Shown here: piece by piece, positions 32,856 to 41,176 of the stretch
Layout: every line of letters begins with the position of its first letter
Position numbering within the stretch: position 1 is the first letter of the stretch
DNA from: Streptomyces sp. NBC_01351
GTDB taxonomy: Bacteria; Actinomycetota; Actinomycetes; Streptomycetales; Streptomycetaceae
Reading direction: 5' to 3'
Assembly (NCBI RefSeq): GCF_036237315.1
Contig: NZ_CP108356.1
Span: 6,577,501 to 6,641,500, forward strand
Length of the DNA stretch: 64,000 nt
The notes under the pieces: model-generated
Database searches by the model: none
What the model was told of the DNA's origin: nothing
What the model saw: the letters and a program-made list of their open reading frames with translations, nothing else
Translations under genes and position numbers: made by a program

Positions 32856-33950
32856 CTAGAGGTACAGGCCTGCCTCCGAGCGGGTCTGTGGCGGCAGGAT
32901 CGAGGCGGGGCCCGTCCCGCGCCGCAGGGCGAAGAGTTCCGCCAGGCTCGCCCCCTCGCGGGACACGCCCTCGTCGGTGCCCAGCCAGTCCACCGCCTCG
33001 TGGTGGGTCAGCCGGCCGACCTCGATGCGGGCCAGGCAGCGGCCCGGGCGGACCACCGCCGGGTGGAGGCGTTCGAGGTCCTCGTTGGTGGTGACGCCGA
33101 CCAGGACGTTGCGGCCCTGCCCCAGCAGCCCGTCCGTCAGGTTCAGCAGCCGGGACAGGGCCTGCCCGGCCGTGTGCCGGGCCTCGCCGCGGATCAGCTC
33201 GTCGCAGTCCTCCAGCAGCAGCAGCCGCCAACGGCCCTTCGCGGTGCCCTCGTCCTCCCCGATCGCGATGTCCATCAGGTAGCCGACGTCGTTGAACAGC
33301 CGCTCCGGGTCCAGTACGCAGTCCACCTGGCACCAGTCCCGCCAGGACCGGGCGAGGGTGCGCAGCGCCGAGGTCTTGCCCGTCCCCGGCGGCCCGTGGA
33401 GCAGCAGCAGCCGGCCCGCGATGTCGTCCGGGGTCACCTTCATCAGCCGGTCCAGGGCACCCGCCACCGGCGCCGTGTAGTTCGGCCGCACCTCCGCCCA
33501 GGTCCCGGCGGCGATCTGGCGGGTCGTCCGGTACGGGCCCCGGCGCGGGGACACGTACCAGAAGCCCATCGTCACGTTCTCCGGCTGCGGTTCGGGCTCG
33601 TCCTGGGCGCCCTCCGTGGCCTCGACCAGCACGCTCTGCGCGAGTTCGTCGCTGACCGCCGTCACGGTGACGTCCGCGCCCCGGCTCCAGCGGGAGACGA
33701 GCAGGGTCCAGCCCTCGCCCTCCGCGAGCGTGGCGCTGCGGTCGCTGTCGCGTGCCGAGCGCAGGACGGCGGCGCCGGGCGGCATCAGGGTGGCCTCCGC
33801 CTTCACCCGCTCGATCGACAGGCTGTGCGAGTACGGCTGTTCGCCGGACGCGAACCGGCCGAGGAACAACGCGTCCACGACATCCGACGGCGAATCGCTG
33901 TCGTCGACATTGAGCCGGATCGGCAGCGCGTCATGCGGGTTGGCTGGCAT
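32856..33950 (-). CDS. AAA family ATPase with DUF5925 N-terminal domain
   Basis: 364 residues from ATG 33950 (ATG 33959 is a possible start three codons earlier; neither has a strong ribosome-binding site). The first 190 residues match the actinobacterial DUF5925 region (DVVDALFLGRFASGEQPYSH). The AAA core follows with Walker A GPPGTGKTSA, Walker B LLLLEDCDEL, sensor VLVGVTTNEDLERLHPAVVRPGRC (arginine finger region) and a C-terminal lid. Function unknown; a chaperone or remodelling role is likely from the AAA type. Confidence 0.85.
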   Translation of the reverse strand: MPANPHDALPIRLNVDDSDSPSDVVDALFLGRFASGEQPYSHSLSIERVKAEATLMPPGAAVLRSARDSDRSATLAEGEGWTLLVSRWSRGADVTVTAVSDELAQSVLVEATEGAQDEPEPQPENVTMGFWYVSPRRGPYRTTRQIAAGTWAEVRPNYTAPVAGALDRLMKVTPDDIAGRLLLLHGPPGTGKTSALRTLARSWRDWCQVDCVLDPERLFNDVGYLMDIAIGEDEGTAKGRWRLLLLEDCDELIRGEARHTAGQALSRLLNLTDGLLGQGRNVLVGVTTNEDLERLHPAVVRPGRCLARIEVGRLTHHEAVDWLGTDEGVSREGASLAELFALRRGTGPASILPPQTRSEAGLYL

Positions 33951-34124
33951 GGCGCCCATGATCCGGCACGCCGTGCCCTCGTGCACCCGTGTTTCCCCGG
34001 TTCGGGTGCCCAAGTTCCCTCTTCAAACGCATCGGAGGTGAAGATTCGGCCCGTAACTCTGCCCGGAAAATTCTTGGCATGAACACTTCCAGCAGGCCCC
34101 GGCTCCTTGTACCACGGACTCAGC

Positions 34125-34156
34125 AGTAACTCCGGAGTAACCCCGGGGTAACCCCC
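34125..34156. repeat. 11-bp direct repeats upstream of the SGNH lipase gene
   Basis: AGTAACTCCGG, AGTAACCCCGG and GGTAACCCCC follow each other without gaps, ending 18 bp before the ATG at 34175. They could be an activator or operator site for the lipase promoter, or a leader element because they lie so close to the start. Confidence 0.55.
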
Positions 34157-34174
34157 ACAAGGAGCCGCACCCCC

Positions 34175-34987
34175 ATGAGCAAGAGAATGACGCGTTTCGC
34201 CGCCTTGACGTCCTCGCTGTTACTCGCGGCGGGCGCCGCCCTGTTCGGCGCGGGCCAGGCGGCCGCCGCCGCCCAGGCCGACTTCGGCTACGTCGCCCTC
34301 GGCGACTCGTACTCCTCCGGTCTCGGCGCCGGCAACTACGACAGCGCGAGCGGCAACTGCAAGCGCACCACCCGCGCCTACCCGGCTCTCTGGGCCGCTG
34401 CCCACGCCCCGCAGACCTTCTCCTTCGCCGCCTGCTCCGGCGCCCGCACGGGCGACGTCCTGTCCGGCCAGCTCGCCCCGCTCAACTCCGGCACCGACCT
34501 GGTCAGCATCACCATCGGCGGCAACGACGCCGGATTCTCCGACGTCATGACGACCTGTGTGCTGCAGTCCGAGGCCACCTGCGTCGCCCGCGTCAACCAG
34601 GCCAAGGCGTACGTGGACTCCACCCTCCCCGGCCAGCTCGACCAGGTCTACAACGCCATCAACGGACGGGCGCCCTCCGCGCACGTCGTCGTCCTCGGCT
34701 ACCCCCGGTTCTACAAGCTGAACGGCACCTGCACCACCGGCCTGAGCGAGGGCGAACGCTCCGCCATCAACGGCGCGGCCGACTACCTCAACGCCGCCAT
34801 CGCCAAACGCGCCGCCGACCACGGCTTCACCTTCGCCTCGGTCGCCGGAGCCTTCACGGGCCACGAGATCTGCTCGGGCAGCGCGTGGCTGCACAGCGTC
34901 AACTGGCTGAACATCGCCGAGTCGTACCACCCGACCGCCGCCGGACAGTCCAGCGGCTACCTGCCCGTCTTCACCAACGCGGCCTGA
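34175..34987 (+). CDS. secreted SGNH/GDSL-family lipase
   Basis: 270 residues with a clear signal peptide (MSKRMTRFAALTSSLLLAAG, cleavage after a run of Ala near residue 32). The mature enzyme has block I GDSYSSG with the nucleophilic Ser, block III IGGNDAGF, and the C-terminal SYHPTAAG catalytic His. Six Cys are spaced for three disulfides as in Streptomyces extracellular GDSL lipases. Codon 16 is TTA (34220-34222), so translation should depend on the bldA tRNA. The last 31 bases overlap the convergent kinase gene. Confidence 0.92.
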   Translation: MSKRMTRFAALTSSLLLAAGAALFGAGQAAAAAQADFGYVALGDSYSSGLGAGNYDSASGNCKRTTRAYPALWAAAHAPQTFSFAACSGARTGDVLSGQLAPLNSGTDLVSITIGGNDAGFSDVMTTCVLQSEATCVARVNQAKAYVDSTLPGQLDQVYNAINGRAPSAHVVVLGYPRFYKLNGTCTTGLSEGERSAINGAADYLNAAIAKRAADHGFTFASVAGAFTGHEICSGSAWLHSVNWLNIAESYHPTAAGQSSGYLPVFTNAA

Positions 34988-36663
34988 TCCGCGGCCCGAG
35001 GGCTCGCCGTCGGCGTCGGCTTCGGAGTCGGTGACGCAGGCGACGGGCTCGCACTGGGGGAGGGGGCCCCGCTCGTCGGGGTCTTCTCCTCCTCGCAGGT
35101 CACGGAGATGTCCACCCACTGCGTGGCCACCTCCGCCGGCCCCCGCACCTCCAGTCGCACCGCGTCCTCCCGCTCCGTGTCCGGAACGTGAGTGAGCTCG
35201 GTGTGCTCCAGCCGCCGGCTCCTCGGCCCGCCCTCCTCGTACGTGACGGACTGCCAGCCGGGGCCGGAGCTCTGCCCGCTCCGCGTCGCCCACCGGTACT
35301 CCAGCGTCACCGGGGTGCGCTCCACCTCGACCGTCGCGGTGAAGGCGGGCGCCCGCTCCCCGGGCGGCGGGCAGGGGCCGGTGTAGGCGGAGCGCACGGT
35401 GTCCACGTACGCGACCACGTGCCGGCCGCCCGCGCCCGACGGCGACGCCGGCCCGGACCCCGATGCGGACGGCCCCGTCGAGGGCGTCGCCGTGACGGCC
35501 TGCGCGGTGGTCGCCGAACCCGTCGGGCTCATGCCCCCGCCGCCACCGCCCGAACCCCCGCGCTCCTTCAGCAGCAGCGACCCCAGCAGGGCCAGCGCCG
35601 CCAGCAGCACGAGGATGCCGACGGTCAGCACCGCCCCGGCCCCGCCCCGCCGATCGGGCTCCGCATCCGGCGGCGGCTCCGGCAACGGCTGGTGCGGCAA
35701 CGGCTGGTGCGGCTGCCGCGGCCGGTCTTCGGGGCCGTGGTGGTGGTGCACGACGGCCGTCGGCGAGTCCGGCCCCGACACCGGCCCGCCCGGGGCCCGT
35801 ACGGTCCCGCCCGCGCCCACCACCCGCAGCATCCGGGCCGCCTCCGCCGCGGACAGCCTGGCGGCCGGGTCCTTGCGCAGCAGCCCCTCCAGTACGGGCT
35901 CCAGCGGCCCGGCCCGGCGCGGCGGCGGCAACTCCCCGTCCACCACCGCCCGCAGGGTGTCCAGCGGGGTCTCGCCGCGGAAGGGGGAGGAGCCCTCGAC
36001 GACCGCGTACAGCATGACTCCGAGCGACCACAGGTCCGACTCGGGGCCCGCATCGCGCCCGAGCGCCCGCTCCGGGGCCAGGAACTCGGGGGAGCCGACC
36101 ACCTCGCCCGTCATCGTGATCGCCGAGGAACCCTCCAGGCCGGCGATCCCGAAGTCGCTCAGCACCACCCGCCCGTCATTGGCGATCAGCACGTTGCCCG
36201 GCTTGACGTCCCGGTGGAGCACCCCCGCCTCGTGTGCGGATCGCAGCGCGGCCAGCACCTGCTCCCCGATGTGCGCGGCGCGCTGCGGGGGCACCGTCCC
36301 CTCGGCCTCCAGTACGTCGGCCAGCGAGAGGCCCCGCACCAGCTCCATCACGATCCAGGGCCGGCCGTCCTCGGTGGCCACGTCGTATACGGTCACGACC
36401 CCGCGGTGCGAGACGCGGGCGGCGGCCCAGGCCTCCCGCTCCAGGCGCCGGTACATCCGGGCGAGTTCGGCGGCCTCCATCCAGGCGGGGGCCCGTACCT
36501 CCTTGACGGCGACGTCGCGTGCCAGCACCTCGTCCCGGGCCCGCCAGACGATGCCCATCCCGCCGCGGCCGATGGGTTCCAGGAGGCGGTACCGGCCGGA
36601 GATGACACGATCGGAGTTCGATTCGCCACTCACGTCACCCAATTCACCCACGTTCCCACTCAC
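34957..36663 (-). CDS. membrane Ser/Thr protein kinase (PknB type)
   Basis: 568 residues. The kinase domain (about residues 24-285) shows the glycine loop IGRGGMGIVW, Lys54 in VAVKEV, HRDVKPGN and DFG, with a TMTGEVVGSPEFLAPE activation loop. A His/Pro-rich juxtamembrane stretch precedes one transmembrane helix (about 345-368). Outside the membrane are a Gly/Ser/Thr/Pro linker and a small globular sensor-like domain with two Cys (GPCPPPGERAPAF, DISVTCEEEK), ending in a Pro/Thr/Ser-rich tail. It has no PASTA repeats. The extracellular ligand is unknown. Confidence 0.93.
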   Translation of the reverse strand: MSGNVGELGDVSGESNSDRVISGRYRLLEPIGRGGMGIVWRARDEVLARDVAVKEVRAPAWMEAAELARMYRRLEREAWAAARVSHRGVVTVYDVATEDGRPWIVMELVRGLSLADVLEAEGTVPPQRAAHIGEQVLAALRSAHEAGVLHRDVKPGNVLIANDGRVVLSDFGIAGLEGSSAITMTGEVVGSPEFLAPERALGRDAGPESDLWSLGVMLYAVVEGSSPFRGETPLDTLRAVVDGELPPPRRAGPLEPVLEGLLRKDPAARLSAAEAARMLRVVGAGGTVRAPGGPVSGPDSPTAVVHHHHGPEDRPRQPHQPLPHQPLPEPPPDAEPDRRGGAGAVLTVGILVLLAALALLGSLLLKERGGSGGGGGGMSPTGSATTAQAVTATPSTGPSASGSGPASPSGAGGRHVVAYVDTVRSAYTGPCPPPGERAPAFTATVEVERTPVTLEYRWATRSGQSSGPGWQSVTYEEGGPRSRRLEHTELTHVPDTEREDAVRLEVRGPAEVATQWVDISVTCEEEKTPTSGAPSPSASPSPASPTPKPTPTASPRAADQAALVKTGR

Positions 36664-36924
36664 GCGAGCCTCCCATGCGTCATCGGGCGATCACTCCAAG
36701 TTAGCGCAGAGCGTGCGAAGTGGCCCCTGTCGTGACGTGACTCGCGGTGGACCGCCCCCAACCCCGCCCGCCGGTGCGGAGAGTGACGGTCGACTCCGCT
36801 GAGTAATCGTCAACTCCCTGTCGCCACAGGGGTAATTCACACCACCGGGATACCCGGGGGCGACGCGGGGGCGATAGGGTTAACCTGCCCGGGCCGGGTG
36901 CCCTCGTACGGGTGGGGAGAGATC

Positions 36925-37194
36925 ATGGAACAGATAGCAATGCGCAGCAGGCCGCCACGCGTGCCTGCCATCACCTGCGGCAGCAGCGCGACCAGCTCGC
37001 GCCTCGACCGCCATCTCGCCGTGCTGGGCGGTCCCGCCGTCCCGCACCGGGAGACCGCCGAGGCGACGATGCTGATGCGCGAGCTCACCTCCCGCGACCA
37101 CACGCACCGCCTGCGGAGCCGGAGCGCGCGCGTCTCGCTCTTCGCGCCGCTGCGCCGCCTGCGTCGCACGCTCTTCGGCAGCCGCCGCTCGTAA
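36925..37194 (+). CDS. small basic hypothetical protein
   Basis: 89 residues from ATG 36925, preceded by GGGGAGAG and by a TAGGGT that may be a -10 element (about 36875). It is Arg/Ser/Thr-rich with a helical middle (ETAEATMLMRELTSRD) and a very basic C-terminus (PLRRLRRTLFGSRRS), and has no membrane helix. It is divergent from the kinase gene across 261 bp. I recognise no family; it could bind nucleic acid. Confidence 0.6.
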   Translation: MEQIAMRSRPPRVPAITCGSSATSSRLDRHLAVLGGPAVPHRETAEATMLMRELTSRDHTHRLRSRSARVSLFAPLRRLRRTLFGSRRS

Positions 37195-37307
37195 CTGCCC
37201 CCACCGTCCCCGCACCGCAGCCGTTCGTCGTCCCGGCCTCCGGCTTCCCGGCCCTACGCGAGCACGCCCCACCCGGGCCTGCTCGACGCGAGCACCTTCA
37301 CGAGCTC

Positions 37308-38513
37308 CTACGCGATCCCGCCGACCACGCCGTCCCGGCGCAGTTCCGTGATCTGAGCGTCCGCCATCCCCAGGGCGCGCAGCAGGGCCTCGGTGTGTTC
37401 GCCCAGCGCGGGCACCGCACCCATGTGCGGTGCCGCGCCGCCCGGCAGCCCGATCGGCGGCAGCAGGGCCCGCAGCGGACCGGCCGGTGACCCCACCTCC
37501 CGCCAGCGGTCCCGGGCCGCGAGCTGCGGATGCCCGGCGAGCTGGGCCACCGAGTTCAGCCGCGCGCAGGCGATGCCCGCCGCTTCCAGTCGCCCGATCG
37601 CCTCGTCCGCGCCCAGCCGGCCCAGCGCCTCGGCCACCACCGCGTCGGTCTTCTCCCGGTTCCCGGTGCGCGCCGCGTTCGTCGCGTACGCCGGGTCCTC
37701 GGCCAACTCGGGCCGCTCCAGCACCTGCCCGGCCAGCCGCCGCCACTCGCGGTCGTTCTGCACCGACAGCAGCACCCGGTCCCCGTCGGCCGTCGCGTAG
37801 GCGTCGTAGGGCGCGATCACCGCGTGCGCGAGTCCGGTCCGTACGGGCTGCTCCCCGCCGTGCATCGTGTGGTGCAGCGGATGCCCCATCCACTCGGCGA
37901 GCGAGTCCAGCATGGACACCTCCACCCTGCCCCCGCGCCCGGTGACCCCGCGGCGCAGCAGGGCCGCGAGCACTCCCGAGAAGGCGTACATGGCCGCCGC
38001 GATGTCCGCCGCCGGGATGCCCGCCTTGACGGGCCGTTCCGGGGTGCCGGTCACCGAGACCAGCCCCGCCTCGCACTGCACGAGCATGTCGTAGGCGCGC
38101 TTGTGGGCGTACGGGCCCTGCGCGCCGTAGCCGGAGACGTCCACGGCAACCAGCCGCGGGTAACGCGCGCACAGCGCGGCCGAGTCGATCCCGAGCCGGG
38201 CGGCGGCTCCCTGCGCGAGGTTCTGCACGAAGACGTCCGCGTCGGCGAGCAGCCCGTGCAGGACCTCCAGCCCGCGCGGATCCTTCAGGTCGAGCGCGAT
38301 CGACTCCTTGCCGCGGTTGGCCCACACGAAGTGCGAGGCGAGACCGTGCGCGGTGGTGTCGTAGCCGCGCGCGAAGTCGCCGCCGTCGGGGCGCTCGACC
38401 TTGACCACCCGCGCGCCGAGATCGGCGAGCTGACGGGTGGCGAAGGGGGCCGAGACGGCCTGTTCGACGGCGACGACGGTGATGCCGTCCAGCGGGAGCG
38501 GTTCGGTGGTCAT
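37308..38513 (-). CDS. CaiB/BaiF family CoA-transferase (class III)
   Basis: 401 residues. It has the class III hallmarks: LPLDGITVVAVEQAVSAPFATR at the N-terminus, LGARVVKVERPDGGDFARG, WANRGKESIALDLKDP, and the catalytic Asp in GIPAADIAAAMYAF (about residue 170). These enzymes transfer CoA between carboxylic acids through an Asp-bound intermediate. The substrate cannot be read from sequence. It stands alone, with the convergent small gene upstream in coordinates and the ABC permease beyond it. Confidence 0.9.
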   Translation of the reverse strand: MTTEPLPLDGITVVAVEQAVSAPFATRQLADLGARVVKVERPDGGDFARGYDTTAHGLASHFVWANRGKESIALDLKDPRGLEVLHGLLADADVFVQNLAQGAAARLGIDSAALCARYPRLVAVDVSGYGAQGPYAHKRAYDMLVQCEAGLVSVTGTPERPVKAGIPAADIAAAMYAFSGVLAALLRRGVTGRGGRVEVSMLDSLAEWMGHPLHHTMHGGEQPVRTGLAHAVIAPYDAYATADGDRVLLSVQNDREWRRLAGQVLERPELAEDPAYATNAARTGNREKTDAVVAEALGRLGADEAIGRLEAAGIACARLNSVAQLAGHPQLAARDRWREVGSPAGPLRALLPPIGLPGGAAPHMGAVPALGEHTEALLRALGMADAQITELRRDGVVGGIA

Positions 38514-38592
38514 GGGCCCTGCCTACCCGGTCGGACCGGGATCTGTCACCCTCCCGGGTGGAGCCGCTCGCCCCGGGGCCGGGAGCGGCCCC

Positions 38593-39381
38593 TCAGCCCT
38601 GGCCGCGTGCGAACCTGCGCGTGGCCGCCGGCACGAACAGCGCCAGCAGGACCACCGACCAGAGGACGGCCCCCGCCACCGGGTGCGCGACCGGCCAGGC
38701 GGCGCCCGCCACGGCCTCGCCCCCCGCGTTCCCGCACAGGTGACGCACGGCGGTGGCGACGGCGCTGATCGGGTTCCACTCGGCGACCGTGCGCAGCCAC
38801 CCGGGCAGCCCGGCCGTCGGCAGGTACGCGCTCGACAGCAGCGGCAGCACGAAGGTGGCGCTGCCGAGCTGGCCCGCCGCCTCCTCGCTCTTGCTCAGCA
38901 GGCCGAGGTACGTGCCGGCCCACGCGGTCGCGAAGCGGAACAGCAGCAGCACCCCGAAGGCCCCCAGCGCGCCCGGCAGGCCGTTCTCGATCCGCCAGCC
39001 CATCGCCAGCCCCACCAGCATCAGCGGCACCATCGAGGCCGCGGTGGTGAGGAGGTCCGCGGCGGTCTGTCCGAGCGGGACGGCGGCGCGGCTCATCGGC
39101 AGGGTCCGGAAGCGGTCGGTCACCCCGCGGTGGGCGTCCTGCGCGGCCGTGAACATGCCGGTCATCAGGCCGCTCGCGGCGGTGGCGGCGAGCAGCCCGG
39201 GGACCAGGAACTCGCGGTACTCGGCGCCGGGCATGGCCATCGCGCTGCCGAAGACGTAGCCGAAGAACAGCAGCATCGTGATCGGCATGGTCTGCGTGAG
39301 GATCAGCAGCGCCGGGGCGTGCCGGGCCTTCTGGAGTTGCCGGGTCAGGACGGCTCCGCCGTCGGACAGCAGGGTGCTCAT
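38593..39381 (-). CDS. ABC-2 type exporter permease (DrrB-like)
   Basis: 262 residues with six predicted transmembrane helices and the ABC-2 signature around FLVPGLLAATAASGLMTGMFTAAQDAHRGVTDRFRTLP. It resembles the permease half of daunorubicin-type resistance exporters. The start overlaps the stop of the ATPase gene by ATGA, so the two subunits are made together. The divergent TetR gene at 40442 probably controls both. Likely function: efflux of a hydrophobic drug or lipid; substrate unknown. Confidence 0.9.
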   Translation of the reverse strand: MSTLLSDGGAVLTRQLQKARHAPALLILTQTMPITMLLFFGYVFGSAMAMPGAEYREFLVPGLLAATAASGLMTGMFTAAQDAHRGVTDRFRTLPMSRAAVPLGQTAADLLTTAASMVPLMLVGLAMGWRIENGLPGALGAFGVLLLFRFATAWAGTYLGLLSKSEEAAGQLGSATFVLPLLSSAYLPTAGLPGWLRTVAEWNPISAVATAVRHLCGNAGGEAVAGAAWPVAHPVAGAVLWSVVLLALFVPAATRRFARGQG

Positions 39382-40367
39382 GCCGCGTTCTCCTTCTGGG
39401 TGCTCTGGGTGCTCTGGGCGCTCTGGGTCGCGGGGATGCGGGTGAGGCGCAGGAACACCTCGTCGAGGGTGGGCGGGCGCAGGCTCGCGTCGGTGACGGG
39501 CACCGCGGCGGAGTCGAGCTCGCGGATGATCCGCGGCAGGGTCAGCCCGGCGTCGAGGACGGTCACCCCGACGGTGAGCCGCTCCTCGTCGAGCGCGGGC
39601 CGGCCGCCGGTGAGCCGGTCCAGTACGGCGGCCGCGCCCGAGAGGGCGGGCGGCCCGGCGACGGTGACCTCGGCGTAGGAGCCGATGAGGGCCTTGAGTT
39701 CGGCGGGGGCGCCGTTCGCGACGGCGCGGCCGCGGTCGACGACCACGATGTCGTCGGCGAGCCGGTCGGCCTCCTCCAGGTACTGGGTGGTGAGCAGCAC
39801 CGTGGTGCCCTCGTCGGCGAGTTCTCGTACCGCCGTCCAGATCCGCTCCCGGGCCGACGGGTCCAGGCCGGTGGTGGGCTCGTCGAGGAACAGCACGCGG
39901 GGGCGGGTGATCAGCCCGGCGGCCAGGTCGAGGCGCCTGCGCATCCCGCCGGACCAGGTGGATGCCACCCGGTCCGCGGCCTCGTCGAGGCCGAAGCGCT
40001 CCAGCAGCTCGTCGGCGCGGGACCGGCCGGCGGAGCCGCGCAGACCGGTGAGGCGGGCGAAGAGCCGGAGGTTCTCGCGGCCGGTCAGGTCCCCGTCGAC
40101 GGAGGCGTACTGGCCGGTGACGCCGATGGCCCGGCGGACGGCGGCGGGCTCGCGGGCGACGTCGTGGCCGGCGACGAGGGCGCGGCCGCCGGTGGAGGCG
40201 GTGAGGGTGGTCAGGATCCGCACGGCGGTGGTCTTGCCCGCGCCGTTGGGGCCGAGGAGGCCGCAGACCGCGCCCTCGGGCACGGCGAGGTCGAGGCCGC
40301 GCAGGGCGTGGACCTCCCCGTAGTTCTTCTCCAGACCCTCACTAAGTACAGCGTACGTAGTAGTCAT
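39378..40367 (-). CDS. ABC exporter ATP-binding protein (DrrA-like)
   Basis: 329 residues from ATG 40367 (a GTG 9 bases upstream is possible). Walker A is GPNGAGKTT, signature WSGGMRRRLDLAAGL, Walker B RVLFLDEPTTGLDP and switch His-equivalent TTQYLEEAD, the QYLEEA form typical of DrrA. The C-terminal 110 residues form the usual regulatory extension ending in VFLRLT. A run of Gln/Ser/Thr repeats (TQSAQSTQSTQKENAA) closes the protein. It pairs with the permease at 38593. Confidence 0.93.
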   Translation of the reverse strand: MTTTYAVLSEGLEKNYGEVHALRGLDLAVPEGAVCGLLGPNGAGKTTAVRILTTLTASTGGRALVAGHDVAREPAAVRRAIGVTGQYASVDGDLTGRENLRLFARLTGLRGSAGRSRADELLERFGLDEAADRVASTWSGGMRRRLDLAAGLITRPRVLFLDEPTTGLDPSARERIWTAVRELADEGTTVLLTTQYLEEADRLADDIVVVDRGRAVANGAPAELKALIGSYAEVTVAGPPALSGAAAVLDRLTGGRPALDEERLTVGVTVLDAGLTLPRIIRELDSAAVPVTDASLRPPTLDEVFLRLTRIPATQSAQSTQSTQKENAA

Positions 40368-40403
40368 GTGCGACACCCTACCCCACTACGTACGGTGTAC
40401 GTA
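40343..40403. promoter_or_regulatory. two TetR operators between the ABC operon and its regulator
   Basis: A perfect 7+3+7 palindrome, TACGTAC-GGT-GTACGTA, lies at 40387-40403. A second copy with one mismatch, TAAGTAC-AGC-GTACGTA, lies at 40343-40359 just inside the ATPase coding start. Both are close to the two divergent starts, so one regulator can silence both promoters. Confidence 0.75.
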
Positions 40404-40441
40404 ACTAAGATGGTGTGCGAGACGACGAGGTGATCCGAGAG

Positions 40442-41170
40442 ATGACAACCGGCGGGCGACCCGCTGAACCCGAAGTGATCTGGTCCCGCCCGCAGCGGGC
40501 CGGCCGAGGCCCCCGGCCCGCGCACAGCCGCGAGTCGATCGCCGCCGAAGCGGTGCGCGTCGCGGACGCGGAGGGGATCGAGGCCGTCTCCATGCGGCGC
40601 GTCGCCGCCGGGATCGGCGCCGGGACGATGTCCCTGTACAACTACGTGCCGCGCAAGGACGACCTGTACGAGCTGATGGTCGATGCGGTCAGCGGCGAGT
40701 ACGCGTTCACGGAGCCGACCGGCGACTGGCGGGCCGACCTGCTCGCGCTGGCCCGCCAGACGCGGGCGGTGATGCACCGCCACCCGTGGCTGCCGAGGCT
40801 GCTCAGCCCCGTCCACGGATTCAGCCCGAACGCCCTGGCGTACCTGGAGCACAGCCTGGACTGCCTGGCTCCGCTGGACGCGCCGGACGGCGAGAAGCTG
40901 GAGCTCATCGCCGCCGTCAACGGCATGGTGTCCACGTACGTGGCGGGCGAGCTGGCGCTGGCCGAGCGCGCCCGCTCGCTGCCCTGGAGCGAGGCCGCGG
41001 AGGCGGACGCACGCGCCGCCTGGATCGGCTCGCGGCTGGCCACCGGGCAGTACCCGCGGCTGGCGGCGGCCCTCACGGGCGGCGCCCCGCCCGTACCGGA
41101 CGCGGGGCTGGACATGGCGGCCGTCTTCGACCGGTCGGTGTCCCGGCTGCTGGGGGCGTGGGGTACGTAA
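40442..41170 (+). CDS. TetR family regulator of the ABC exporter
   Basis: 242 residues from ATG 40442 (GTG 40415 would add nine residues). After a Pro/Arg-rich start comes the TetR HTH (SRESIAAEAVRVADAEGIEAVSMRRVAAGIGAGTMSLYNYVPRKDDL), with a LYNYV recognition helix as in TetR class C-domain proteins. The C-terminal domain (TetR_C_1-like, PHWLPRLL equivalent HPWLPRLLS) is typical of drug-exporter repressors. It is divergent from the DrrAB-like operon with paired palindromes between. Confidence 0.9.
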   Translation: MTTGGRPAEPEVIWSRPQRAGRGPRPAHSRESIAAEAVRVADAEGIEAVSMRRVAAGIGAGTMSLYNYVPRKDDLYELMVDAVSGEYAFTEPTGDWRADLLALARQTRAVMHRHPWLPRLLSPVHGFSPNALAYLEHSLDCLAPLDAPDGEKLELIAAVNGMVSTYVAGELALAERARSLPWSEAAEADARAAWIGSRLATGQYPRLAAALTGGAPPVPDAGLDMAAVFDRSVSRLLGAWGT

Positions 41171-41176
41171 CCCCTG

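Noticed and set aside
37308..41170. Secondary-metabolite biosynthetic cluster (CoA-transferase, exporter, TetR)
   Set aside because: No core biosynthetic enzyme (PKS, NRPS, terpene or RiPP) is present; genes appear to be independent units.
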